Source: CAVZOY01 sp963777095 (GTDB lineage: Bacteria; Actinomycetota; Actinomycetes; Mycobacteriales; Geodermatophilaceae). Taken from it: 64,000 nt of DNA. The number at the start of each line of letters is the position of its first letter. The first letter of the stretch is position 1. Made by a program: the position numbers and the translations under genes. A model generated the notes under the pieces. That model saw only the letters and a program-made list of their open reading frames with translations. It made no database searches and was not told the origin of the DNA. Shown here one piece after another: positions 7,765 through 15,574 of this stretch. The DNA is taken from the NCBI GenBank assembly GCA_963777095.1, contig CAVZOY010000003.1, positions 62,001 to 126,000 of the forward strand, given 5' to 3'.

Positions 7765-8690
7765 ACTCTCCCGCCAGCGCCACCTCGGCATGGGAGATCT
7801 CCCGGCCCGGCGGTCGGGACGTCGCCCTGATGGCCGTCGCCGTCGCCGGGGTGTCGCTGTCCGGGCCGCTGACCGCCCTGGTCACCGCGCCGGTGCTCGC
7901 CATCGCGTTCTGGCGCAACGCCGCCGGCGCGGCACTGCTCCTCCCCGTGCTGCTGACCCGCGACCGGGGCGAGCTGCGCGGGCTGCACTGGCGGGACCTC
8001 CGCAGCTCGGTCGTGGCCGGGCTCTTCCTGGCCGGGCACTTTGCCGCGTGGCTGCCGAGCCTCTACATGACCTCGATCGGCGCCTCGATCGCACTGGTCA
8101 CCACCACGCCGATCTGGACGGCGCTGGTCGCGCGGGCCTCCGGGGTGCGCTTCCCGGCGCAGGTGTGGTGGGGGCTGATGCTGGCCGTGGGCGGTGCGGC
8201 GCTGATCGCCGGCGTCGACGTCACGGTGAGCCTCGAGGCCCTGGCCGGCGACGGGCTGGCCCTGCTGGGTGCGATCTTCGCCGGCGGCTACGTGCTGGCC
8301 GGGGCCCGCGCACGGGTGCGGCTGTCGACGTCGGCGTACACGGTGACCGCCTACACGACCTGCGCGGTGACCCTCGCGGTCGCGGCGCTGGTCGTCCGGG
8401 CGCCGCTGACCGGGTTCACCGCGCGTGACTGGTGGCTGATCCTCGCGATCACCGTCTGCGCGCAGATCCTCGGGCACACGCTGCTGAACCTGGTGCTGTC
8501 GACCGTCGGGCCGACGGTGGTCAGCCTCGCCGTGCTGCTGGAGGTGCCCGGCGCGCTGCTCGTGGCGCTGGTGCTGCTGGGGCAGCTACCTCCGCTCCTG
8601 GCGCTGCCGGGCATGGCGGCCGTCGTCGTCGGCGTCGCGCTGGTCGTCCGCGCCAGCCGCCCCGCCACCCTGGTCGAACCCGCGACCTGA
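7761..8690 (+). CDS. EamA/DMT family transporter
   Basis: A 309-residue drug/metabolite transporter-type protein with ten predicted membrane helices in two EamA repeats (FWRNAAGAALLLPVLL...ALVARASGVRFPAQ and GDGLALLGAIFAGGYVLAGAR...VVGVALVVRAS). The family exports metabolites or amino acids. The repeat motif IALVTTTPIWTALVA in the first half is matched by PTVVSLAVLLEVPGALL in the second. Start GTG at 7761 overlaps the phzF stop as GTGA, so the two are one transcription unit and the transporter may move the PhzF substrate or product; that link is inference. Confidence 0.9.
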   Translation: MNSPASATSAWEISRPGGRDVALMAVAVAGVSLSGPLTALVTAPVLAIAFWRNAAGAALLLPVLLTRDRGELRGLHWRDLRSSVVAGLFLAGHFAAWLPSLYMTSIGASIALVTTTPIWTALVARASGVRFPAQVWWGLMLAVGGAALIAGVDVTVSLEALAGDGLALLGAIFAGGYVLAGARARVRLSTSAYTVTAYTTCAVTLAVAALVVRAPLTGFTARDWWLILAITVCAQILGHTLLNLVLSTVGPTVVSLAVLLEVPGALLVALVLLGQLPPLLALPGMAAVVVGVALVVRASRPATLVEPAT

Positions 8691-8732
8691 CTACTCTCCG
8701 CTCACCCCGTCCGACCCCTTCGCGGAGGCACC

Positions 8733-9686
8733 GTGGCCGAGCTCCGATCCCGCCGTTCCAACCTCGCCGTCCCCGGCAGCAACCCGCGCTTCCTCGAGAA
8801 GGCGAAGGTTCTGGACGCCGACCAGGTGTTCCTGGACATCGAGGACGCCGTCGCGCCGCTGGCCAAGCCCGGCGCCCGCAAGAACATCGTCGCGGCGCTC
8901 AACGAGGGCGGCTGGGGCGAGAAGATCCGCACCGTCCGGGTCAACGACTGGACGACGGAGTGGACCTACCGCGACGTGATCGAGGTGGTCGAGGGCGCGG
9001 GCGCGAACCTCGACTGCATCATGCTGCCGAAGGTCGCCGACGCCGGACAGGTCCGGGCGCTCGACATGCTGCTCACCCAGATCGAGAAGACCAACGGCCT
9101 CGAGGTGGGCCGGATCGGCATCGAGGCGCAGATCGAGACCGCCCAGGGGCTCATCAACGTCAACGACATCGCCTTCGCCAGCCCGCGGATCGAGACGATC
9201 ATCTTCGGCCCGGCCGACTTCATGGCCTCGATCAACATGAAGTCGCTCGTGGTGGGCGCCCTGCACCCGGACTACGCCGGCGACCCGTTCCACTACATCC
9301 TCATGCAGATCCTCATGGCGGCCCGCGCCCGCGGCGTGCAGGCCATCGACGGTCCGTTCCTGCAGGTCCGCGACGTCGACGCGTTCCGCGAGGTGGCCAA
9401 GCGCTCGGCCGTGCTCGGGTTCGACGGCAAGTGGGTGCTGCACCCGGGGCAGATCGAGGCGGCCAACGAGATCTACGCGCCGTCGCAGGAGGACTACGAC
9501 CACGCCGAGCTGATCCTCGACGCGTACGAGTACTGCACGTCCGAGGCCGGCGGGAAGAAGGGCTCGGCCATGCTCGGCGACGAGATGATCGACGAGGCCA
9601 GCCGCAAGATGGCGCTGGTCATCGCCGGCAAGGGGCGGGCCGCCGGCATGCAGCGGACGTCGTCCTTCACGCCGCCGGAGCGGTGA
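8733..9686 (+). CDS. HpcH/HpaI aldolase/citrate lyase family CoA-ester lyase (CitE/Mcl type)
   Basis: A 317-residue TIM-barrel CoA-ester lyase. It resembles L-malyl-CoA/beta-methylmalyl-CoA lyases and CitE-like proteins, which cleave or form hydroxyacyl-CoA thioesters using Mg2+. Visible motifs are NLAVPGSNPRFLEKA, DQVFLDIEDAVAP, the substrate/metal region IGIEAQIETAQGLINV, IIFGPADFMASI, and GFDGKWVLHPGQIEAANE. The C-terminal lid KMALVIAGKGRAAGM is present. The GTG start at 8733 lies 42 bases after the transporter. The acyl-CoA dehydrogenase 600 bases downstream fits a shared role in acyl-CoA breakdown, though a DUF4190 gene on the other strand separates them. Confidence 0.92.
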   Translation: MAELRSRRSNLAVPGSNPRFLEKAKVLDADQVFLDIEDAVAPLAKPGARKNIVAALNEGGWGEKIRTVRVNDWTTEWTYRDVIEVVEGAGANLDCIMLPKVADAGQVRALDMLLTQIEKTNGLEVGRIGIEAQIETAQGLINVNDIAFASPRIETIIFGPADFMASINMKSLVVGALHPDYAGDPFHYILMQILMAARARGVQAIDGPFLQVRDVDAFREVAKRSAVLGFDGKWVLHPGQIEAANEIYAPSQEDYDHAELILDAYEYCTSEAGGKKGSAMLGDEMIDEASRKMALVIAGKGRAAGMQRTSSFTPPER

Positions 9687-9709
9687 CCTCACCGGACGGC
9701 CCCGTCCAG

Positions 9710-9752
9710 GGGCCCGCCCCGAGCTTGCGAGGGGTGGGGAGGACGGGGTCCT
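9710..9752 (+). repeat. Dispersed hairpin repeat, copy 2
   Basis: Second copy of the element at 1541-1584, same orientation. Stem CCCGCCCC (9713-9720) and GGGGTGGG (9731-9738), loop GAGCTTGCGA. Here it lies between the stops of the CitE-type gene and the converging DUF4190 gene, where the hairpin could also act as a terminator for the plus strand. Confidence 0.6.
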
Positions 9753-9755
9753 TCT

Positions 9756-10135
9756 TCAGTACGTCGTCAAGGACGCGAACGCGACGATCCAGAAGACGAT
9801 GAACAGCACGAACAGCGCCGTCGCGATCCCGCCGACGATGATGCCGGCCAGCGCGAGGCCGTCACCCTCCTCGCCGGTCTGCCGGATCTGCTTGCGCGCG
9901 ACGATGCCGAGCACGAGGCCGGCGGGGGCGAACACGAACGCCATCACCAGCGCGAGGATCGCCATGGTGTTGGTCGGCCGGCGCCAGGCGCCTGGGTAGC
10001 CCGGCGGCGGGTAGCCGTACCCGGGCGGGGGCCCGTATCCCGGCGGCGGTCCGTATCCCGGCGGCGGTCCGTACCCGGCGGCGGCCCGTACCCGGGCTGG
10101 GTCGCGTCGCCGCGGGGGAAGTCGTTCTGCGCCAT
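9756..10135 (-). pseudogene. DUF4190 membrane protein with frameshift in a YGPPPG repeat
   Basis: Small membrane protein of the DUF4190 type: a Pro/Gly/Tyr-rich cytoplasmic N-terminus (repeats of YGPPPG), then two helices joined by the conserved GLVLGIVARKQIRQTGEEGDGLALAGIIVGG. Function is unknown. The natural start is the ATG at 10135 (MAQNDFPRGDATQPGYGPPPG), but its frame leaves the domain frame at about 10071-10076, where one unit reads GGGTAC while its neighbours read GGGATAC. One missing base therefore separates the start from the body. An alternative ATG at 10151 reads straight into the body but gives an unconvincing Arg-rich leader. Either slippage in the repeat or a sequencing error would explain it. 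Confidence 0.78.
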
Positions 10136-10276
10136 CGCCGTCCAGTTCCATCGTCGTCAGGGGAATCCGGACGGTAACGCCGACGATGCCTTTCCGGTGA
10201 CCGGGCGCACGGCGGACCCCACCCGAAGTTCCCCCATACTCACCGGAACCACGGACAGCAGTCCCGAGGAGGACCC

Positions 10277-11473
10277 ATGGCCCGCCTGGCGCAGACCGCC
10301 GACCTCACCGAGATCCAGCGGGAGATCCTGTCGACGGTCCGGAGCTTCGTCGACAAGGAGATCATCCCGGTCGCGCAGGAGCTCGAGCACGCCGACGAGT
10401 ACCCGCAGGAGATCGTCGACGGGCTCAAGGAGCTGGGCATCTTCGGGCTGACCATCCCCGAGGAGTACGGCGGACTCGGCGAGTCGCTGCTGACCTACGC
10501 GCTCGTGGTCGAGGAGATCGCCCGCGGCTGGATGAGCGTCTCGGGCGTCATCAACACGCACTTCATCGTCGCGTACATGGTCGTGCAGCACGGCACGGAC
10601 GAGCAGAAGCAGCGCCTGCTGCCCCGCATGGCCTCCGGCGAGGTGCGCGGCGCCTTCTCCATGTCGGAGCCGGGGCTGGGTTCGGACGTGGCCGGCATCC
10701 GCACGAAGGCGAAGCGGGACGGCGACGGGTACGTCATCGACGGCCAGAAGATGTGGCTGACCAACGGAGGCAGCTCCACGCTGGTGGCCACGCTCGTCCG
10801 CACCGACGAGGGCGCCGAGAAGGCGCACCAGAACCTGACGACGTTCCTGGTCGAGAAGCCCACCGGCTTCGGGGAGGTGCTCCCGGGTCTGACCATCCCC
10901 GGCAAGATCGACAAGATGGGCTACAAGGGCGTCGACACCACCGAGCTGGTGTTCGACGGCTTCCGGATCGGTGCGGACGCCGTCCTCGGTGGCACGCCGG
11001 GCCGGGGCTTCGCCCAGATGATGGACGGCGTCGAGGTCGGCCGGGTCAACGTGGCCGCGCGCGCGTGCGGGATCTCGATCCGCGCCTTCGAGCTCGCCGT
11101 CGCCTACGCCCAGCAGCGCGAGACCTTCGGCAAGCCGATCGCCCAGCACCAGGCCATCGCGTTCCAGCTGGCCGAGATGGCGACCAAGGTCGAGGCCGCG
11201 CACCTGATGATGGTCAACGCCGCGAAGCTCAAGGACCGCGGCGAGCGCAACGACGTCGAGGCCGGCATGGCCAAGCTGCTCGCCAGCGAGTACTGCGCCG
11301 AGGTGACCACCCAGTCGTTCCGCATCCACGGCGGATACGGCTACTCCAAGGAGTACGAGATCGAGCGGCTCATGCGCGAGGCGCCGTTCCTGCTCATCGG
11401 CGAGGGCACCAGCGAGATCCAGAAGACCATCATCAGCCGCGGCCTGCTCAAGGAGTACGCGCTCAAGCGCTGA
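10277..11473 (+). CDS. Acyl-CoA dehydrogenase
   Basis: A 398-residue FAD-dependent acyl-CoA dehydrogenase that introduces the 2,3 double bond in an acyl-CoA and passes electrons to ETF. All family blocks are present: FGLTIPEEYGGLGES, the FAD/substrate loop GAFSMSEPGLGSDVAGI, KMWLTNGG, the helix YAQQRETFGKPIAQHQAIAFQLAEMA, and HGGYGYSKEYEIERLMREAP followed by EGTSEIQ. The ATG start has GAGGAGGA about 6 bases upstream. The chain-length class cannot be told from the sequence alone. The converging DUF4230 gene begins 12 bases after its stop. Confidence 0.94.
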   Translation: MARLAQTADLTEIQREILSTVRSFVDKEIIPVAQELEHADEYPQEIVDGLKELGIFGLTIPEEYGGLGESLLTYALVVEEIARGWMSVSGVINTHFIVAYMVVQHGTDEQKQRLLPRMASGEVRGAFSMSEPGLGSDVAGIRTKAKRDGDGYVIDGQKMWLTNGGSSTLVATLVRTDEGAEKAHQNLTTFLVEKPTGFGEVLPGLTIPGKIDKMGYKGVDTTELVFDGFRIGADAVLGGTPGRGFAQMMDGVEVGRVNVAARACGISIRAFELAVAYAQQRETFGKPIAQHQAIAFQLAEMATKVEAAHLMMVNAAKLKDRGERNDVEAGMAKLLASEYCAEVTTQSFRIHGGYGYSKEYEIERLMREAPFLLIGEGTSEIQKTIISRGLLKEYALKR

Positions 11474-11485
11474 GCGCGACCCCGC

Positions 11486-12196
11486 TCAGGCGCCGGAGCC
11501 CGCCGGCTCCTCGAACTCCACGGTGACCGTCTCGACGCCGAGCGAGTGCGCGAGCGTCGTGAGCATGGTGCGGGTGTTCGTCTCGGCGCGATCCAGGATG
11601 TCGCTCTCCGCAGCCGCCGTGGCGAGCTTGTCCTCGGCCAGCGCGAACAGCTCGCTGTCGTCGGCCGGGTTCTCGGCGAAGGCGGCCCCGAGCCGCTCGA
11701 CCAGGCCGCGGTCGCGGTCGACGACCCGGCTGTTCTCCGGGTCGATCCGCACCTCGGAGATCTCGGGCGCGGGAAGCACGATGGTGGCCGAGTTGCCGTC
11801 GGCGGAGAGGGTGACGGCGTCGGCGTCCAGGTCCTCGAAGTCGACGTAGGCGTCGGCGGTGCCGGTGGCGAGGAAGGTGACCCGCTCGCCGCTGATGACC
11901 GACGGCACCCAGGGGGTGTCGATCTCGCGGTCGATGTCGACGCGCAGGGTGGCGGTCGCGGCGTGGTACTCGCTCAGGTCGTCGAGCGCGAGCAGCAGCG
12001 GTGCCGGGCTGCGGTCGATCACGCGGGGCTCGGTGGGGTCGCCCCAGCCGGAGATCCAGTCGCCCACGGCGTTGACCGCCACGGCGGCGGTCGCCACGCC
12101 GACGCCCGCGGCGATCAGGCGCACGGGCACGCGGCGGCGGGGCCGCGGCCGGCGGGCGTCGTCGACGGTGGGACGGTCCTCGAGCAGCGCAGGCAT
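11486..12196 (-). CDS. DUF4230 domain protein, membrane anchored
   Basis: A 236-residue protein with an Arg-rich N-terminus, one membrane segment (VRLIAAGVGVATAAVAVNAVGDW, residues ~25-47) and an extracytoplasmic DUF4230 domain (LDDLSEYHAATATLRVDIDREID...). The C-terminal helix region carries the family motif AETNTRTMLTTLAHSLG. Function of DUF4230 proteins is unknown; they are common single-span envelope proteins in actinobacteria. ATG start at 12196 with AGAGGTTG upstream. The gene is monocistronic and shares a ~126-base upstream region with the end of the ABC operon. Confidence 0.85.
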   Translation of the reverse strand: MPALLEDRPTVDDARRPRPRRRVPVRLIAAGVGVATAAVAVNAVGDWISGWGDPTEPRVIDRSPAPLLLALDDLSEYHAATATLRVDIDREIDTPWVPSVISGERVTFLATGTADAYVDFEDLDADAVTLSADGNSATIVLPAPEISEVRIDPENSRVVDRDRGLVERLGAAFAENPADDSELFALAEDKLATAAAESDILDRAETNTRTMLTTLAHSLGVETVTVEFEEPAGSGA

Positions 12197-12322
12197 GGGG
12201 CAACCTCTCGCGATCTGGGGCAGGGATGGCGACGGGGTGTCGTGCCGTTCAGCGAATCGTGCGCGACCGGTATTCCCGCGCCGATCCGAGCGCCGCGCCG
12301 GAGAGGCGCGGATCCGTCGTCG

Positions 12323-13126
12323 TCACCGTGCGGGACGGCGTTCGTAGCGGGCTCGTGCCCAGAGGTACCCGGTGAGTGCGATGACGGCGCACCAGGCGAC
12401 GGCGAGCCAGCCGCTGCTGCCGATCGCCGTGCCGGTGAGCAGTCCGCGCAGCGTCTCGATGATCGGCGTGAACGGCTGGTGCTCGGCGAACCAGGCCAGC
12501 CCGGCCGGCATGGACTCGGCCGGCACGAAGCCGCTGCCGAGGAACGGCAGCAGGACCAGCGGCATCGGCAGGTTGCTCGCCGACTCGACGGTCTTGGCCG
12601 CGAGCCCCATCGCGACCGACAACCAGGACAGGGCGAAGCTGAGCAGCACCAGGAGGGCGGCCACGGCGAGCCATTCGAGCGGGTTCGCGTCGGGCCGGAA
12701 GCCGACGAGCAGCGCCACGGCCACGACGAAGACCAGTCCCACCGCGGTCTGGACGACGGCGCCCCCGACGTGCCCGGAGAGCACCGCGGCGCGGGCGATC
12801 GACATGGTCCGGAAGCGGGCGATGATCCCCTCGGTCATGTCCATGGCGACGGTGATCGCGGTGCCCTGGGCGGCCGATGCCACGGCCAGCACGAGGATGC
12901 CCGGGGTGAGGTAGTTCGCGTACTCGGACCGGCCGCCGGACACCTCGGCGAGCCCGGCGCCGAGCGTGCCGCCGAACACGAAGACGAACAGCAGCAGGAG
13001 CACGACCGGGATGCCGGCCACCATGAGCGTGAGAACCGGATAGCGCATCGCGTGCTTGAGGTTGCGCCGCAGCATCGTGGCCGAATCGGTGAGCGTGTAC
13101 GCGAGCGGGTTCGCGGTGATCGTCAT
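12323..13126 (-). CDS. ABC-2 type transporter permease (DrrB-like)
   Basis: A 267-residue ABC-2 permease with six membrane helices. It starts MTITANPLAYTLTDSATMLRRNLKHAMRYP and contains the family block YANYLTPGILVLAVASAAQGTAITVAMDMTEGIIARFRTM, plus NLPMPLVLLPFLGSGFVP. This is the membrane half of daunorubicin-resistance-type exporters. It overlaps the ATPase gene by 4 bases (ATGA), so the two are made together. It is the last gene of a four-gene minus-strand operon headed by an RHH regulator. The substrate is not known; drug or lipid export is the family expectation. Confidence 0.9.
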   Translation of the reverse strand: MTITANPLAYTLTDSATMLRRNLKHAMRYPVLTLMVAGIPVVLLLLFVFVFGGTLGAGLAEVSGGRSEYANYLTPGILVLAVASAAQGTAITVAMDMTEGIIARFRTMSIARAAVLSGHVGGAVVQTAVGLVFVVAVALLVGFRPDANPLEWLAVAALLVLLSFALSWLSVAMGLAAKTVESASNLPMPLVLLPFLGSGFVPAESMPAGLAWFAEHQPFTPIIETLRGLLTGTAIGSSGWLAVAWCAVIALTGYLWARARYERRPAR

Positions 13127-14079
13127 GGCGTGGGCACCTTCTCCTGCGCAGGTCGCCCGGTCAGGGCGAGGAAGACGTCGTCGAGGTCGGGGGTGTGCAC
13201 CGTCAGGCGCTCGACGTCGATGGCGACGTCGTCCAGCCGGGTGATGAGGGCGCGCAGGTCGCGCACGCTGCCGTCGTTGTGCACGGTCAGCGCGAGGCCG
13301 TCGCCCGGCTCCGGCGCGACGTCCAGCGCCGCGGCCGCTGCGGCGAGCCGCTCGGCGTCGCCGAAGGTGAGCCGGACGTGTCCGCCGGGGACCAGCCGCT
13401 TGAGCTCGTCCGAGGTGCCCTCTGCAACCAGATTGCCGCGGTCGAGCACGCCGATGCGGTCGGCGAGCTGGTCCGCCTCCTCGAGGTACTGCGTCGTGAG
13501 CAGCACGGTGACGCCTCCGGCGACGAGGTCGCGCACGATCTGCCACATCGCCCGGCGGCTGCGCGGGTCGAGGCCGGTGGTGGGCTCGTCGAGGAAGACG
13601 AGCCGCGGATCGCCCATGAGGCCCATGGCGAGGTCGAGCCGCCGGCGCATCCCACCGGAGTAGGTCGCCGGCGTCCGGTCGGCGGCATCGGCGAGTTCGA
13701 ACCGGTCGAGCAGTTCCGCCGCACGGCGGCGTCCCTCGGCGCGGCCGAGGTGATAGAGGTCGGCCATGAGCCGCAGGTTCTCGGCGCCGGTCAGCAGGTT
13801 GTCGACGGCGGAGAACTGGCCGGTGACGGCGATGGCCCGGCGGACCGCGCCCGGTGCGAGCGCCACGTCGTGGCCGGCCACCCGGACGGTGCCACCGTCG
13901 GCGGGCAGGAGGGTGGACAGGATGTCGACCGTGGTCGTCTTGCCCGCCCCGTTGGGCCCGAGCAGGGCGTAGACCGAGCCCTCCGGTACGGACAGGTCGA
14001 GTTCGTCGAGGACGACGGTCTCGCCGTAGGACTTGCGCAGTCCGGCGACGGAGATGGCCAGGGATGGATCGGCGGTCAC
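13123..14079 (-). CDS. ABC transporter ATP-binding protein (DrrA-like)
   Basis: A 318-residue ATPase of the daunorubicin-resistance (DrrA) group. Walker A is GPNGAGKTT, the signature TYSGGMRRRLDLA, Walker B LVFLDEPTTGLD and the H-loop region LLTTQYLEEADQLADRI; the SGGMRRRLDLA and TTQYLEEAD variants are typical of DrrA. After the nucleotide-binding domain (~residues 1-230) comes the C-terminal DrrA extension ending LDDVFLALTGRPA. It is followed by its permease with a 4-base overlap and preceded by DUF4097, 23 bases away. Confidence 0.93.
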   Translation of the reverse strand: MTADPSLAISVAGLRKSYGETVVLDELDLSVPEGSVYALLGPNGAGKTTTVDILSTLLPADGGTVRVAGHDVALAPGAVRRAIAVTGQFSAVDNLLTGAENLRLMADLYHLGRAEGRRRAAELLDRFELADAADRTPATYSGGMRRRLDLAMGLMGDPRLVFLDEPTTGLDPRSRRAMWQIVRDLVAGGVTVLLTTQYLEEADQLADRIGVLDRGNLVAEGTSDELKRLVPGGHVRLTFGDAERLAAAAAALDVAPEPGDGLALTVHNDGSVRDLRALITRLDDVAIDVERLTVHTPDLDDVFLALTGRPAQEKVPTP

Positions 14080-14102
14080 GACAGCTCCTCGGGGCAGGGG
14101 GT

Positions 14103-14894
14103 TCAGCCGCGCCGGACGACCACGTTGCCGTGGCCGGTGCGGGCTCGGATCTCGACGGTGTCCGTGGCGTCCTCGGGGCCTTCCGAGGCCGTGAGCAGGT
14201 TGCGGACGCGGCCGGAGCCGGCCGACGCCTCGAGCCAGGCGGCCGTGCCCTCGCGCACGCCGATCTCGACGGCGCCGTACGCGCTCTCGACGCTGACCGA
14301 CCCGCGGACCACCTGGCCCACGCGGATCTGGCCGTAACGCGTCGTCGCGCTGATCGACGCCCCGGCGTGGTCCACCGTGATGTCGCCGTAGGCCGTGTCC
14401 AGCCGGACGTCACCGCCGGCGCGGCCGACCCGGATGCCGCCGTACGCCGTCGTGACCTCGGCGACCTCGGCGACCTCGGCGATGTCGACGTCGCCGGCCG
14501 AGGTCCGCAGCCGTGCGGAGGCGGCGTGCTCCACCCGGAGGTCGCCGTACTTGGTCACCGTGCGGACGTCGCCGAGGCTCCCGTCGCACTCGACGTTGCC
14601 CGCCGTGGCGGTGACCTCGACGGACGAGCCGACCGGCACGCGGACCTCCAGGGAGATCGCGGAACTGCCGGTGAAGAACAGCAGGCGCGGGCGGCGCGAT
14701 CCGGTGATCGACACGGTGCCGTCGGCGAAGCCGACGCGGATCTGCTCGGCTGCGCGGACGGCAGCGTCGTTGTGCGGGTCGTCGGGGCGGACGTCCACGG
14801 AGGTCGTCGCCCGCTCCTCGCCCCGGATGCGTACCGACCCGGCGGACAGGTCGATGCGGACCGTCACGGGCTGCGGGGTGTCGAAGATGGGCAT
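14103..14894 (-). CDS. DUF4097 family beta-strand repeat protein
   Basis: A 263-residue protein made almost wholly of short beta strands with recurring SVRIRG, TSAGDVDIAEV, TAYGGIRVGRAGGDV, TAYGDITV, TRYGQIRVGQV and SAYGAVEIGV units, the pattern of DUF4097 (adhesin-like right-handed parallel repeats). It has no signal peptide or membrane helix, so it is probably cytoplasmic or anchored through partners. Such proteins often occur between a small regulator and an ABC exporter, as here. ATG start at 14894 preceded by GAGGAGCGACG. Function is unknown. Confidence 0.86.
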   Translation of the reverse strand: MPIFDTPQPVTVRIDLSAGSVRIRGEERATTSVDVRPDDPHNDAAVRAAEQIRVGFADGTVSITGSRRPRLLFFTGSSAISLEVRVPVGSSVEVTATAGNVECDGSLGDVRTVTKYGDLRVEHAASARLRTSAGDVDIAEVAEVAEVTTAYGGIRVGRAGGDVRLDTAYGDITVDHAGASISATTRYGQIRVGQVVRGSVSVESAYGAVEIGVREGTAAWLEASAGSGRVRNLLTASEGPEDATDTVEIRARTGHGNVVVRRG

Positions 14895-14920
14895 GATCGT
14901 CGCTCCTCTCGTCCGCGGAC

Positions 14921-15457
14921 TCAGCGGACCCAGCCGGAGAAGTGCTGGCCGCCCGGCCGTCGCCCGCGCCGCCGGTCCTCGCCCGCTCGCGCCGGGTTGT
15001 CGACGGCCTCGGCGAGCGCGCGGACCAGCCAGGTGTTCACCGAGAAGCCGGCTCGGGCGGCGGCCTCGTCGATCCGCGCCTTGAGCGAGTCCGGGAGACG
15101 GAGTGTGATCCGCGCCGTGGCCGCGTCGTCCGCGTCCGACGGCGACGTCGGACCGCGGTCGGTCCGGTCGTGGGCCGAGCGGTCGTCGTCCGCGGCGACG
15201 TCGTCCGCCGGCGGGGGCGGCTGAGTGACGACGAACCCCAGGTCGTCCCCTCGGAGCCGGAGGTCGACCGAGCCCGGCGCGAGCTGACCGGTGATCTCCT
15301 CCGCGGCGGCCGAGAGCGCGCTGAGGAGCGCGAGCCGGACGGAGGACTCGAGCGGCGCGGTGAGCCGCTCCGCGAGCGCCCGTGCGTCGTCGCCGCCCGC
15401 GTCGGCGGCGAGCCGGAGCTCGCGGCGGAGCTGGTCCACGAGGGGCGTGAGATCCAT
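14921..15457 (-). CDS. Ribbon-helix-helix DNA-binding regulator heading the ABC operon
   Basis: A 178-residue protein with an N-terminal helical region (residues 1-60), an acidic linker (80-112) and a C-terminal ribbon-helix-helix motif ARITLRLPDSLKARIDEAAA plus GFSVNTWLVRALAEAV (residues ~115-152), similar to Arc/HicB-type regulators. It begins the operon RHH, DUF4097, DrrA, DrrB. The ATG at 15457 is chosen because a 21-base near-perfect palindrome and promoter-like hexamers lie immediately upstream; they predict that transcription starts at the ATG, so no ribosome site is needed. It most likely represses its own operon. Confidence 0.85.
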   Translation of the reverse strand: MDLTPLVDQLRRELRLAADAGGDDARALAERLTAPLESSVRLALLSALSAAAEEITGQLAPGSVDLRLRGDDLGFVVTQPPPPADDVAADDDRSAHDRTDRGPTSPSDADDAATARITLRLPDSLKARIDEAAARAGFSVNTWLVRALAEAVDNPARAGEDRRRGRRPGGQHFSGWVR

Positions 15458-15492
15458 GACAGCATCATGACACCACGGTGATGTCATCGCAA
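15455..15492 (-). promoter_or_regulatory. Probable RHH operator inside a leaderless promoter
   Basis: The 15467-15487 segment is a near-perfect palindrome (ATGACA ... TGTCAT arms with inner CAC/GTG). A further direct ATGACA lies at 15456-15461, exactly 11 bases away. On the minus strand TTGCGA (15492-15487) and CATGAT (15469-15464) are 17 bases apart, a plausible -35/-10 pair, with the predicted start at the ATG. Regularly spaced hexamers are what RHH dimers bind. Confidence 0.65.
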
Positions 15493-15574
15493 GGGTCACG
15501 TGCAGTCAGGCGGCCGCCGACGCGCAGGGATTGCCCTGATCCGGGACGTCGTCGCCCCGGGTTACCGTCCGGCC

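Noticed and set aside
11546..13663. Long plus-strand open frame of about 700 codons opposite the DUF4230 and ABC genes
   Set aside because: It is antisense to well-recognised genes; the translation is Arg/Gly/Asp-rich without domains. Such frames are common in very GC-rich DNA.
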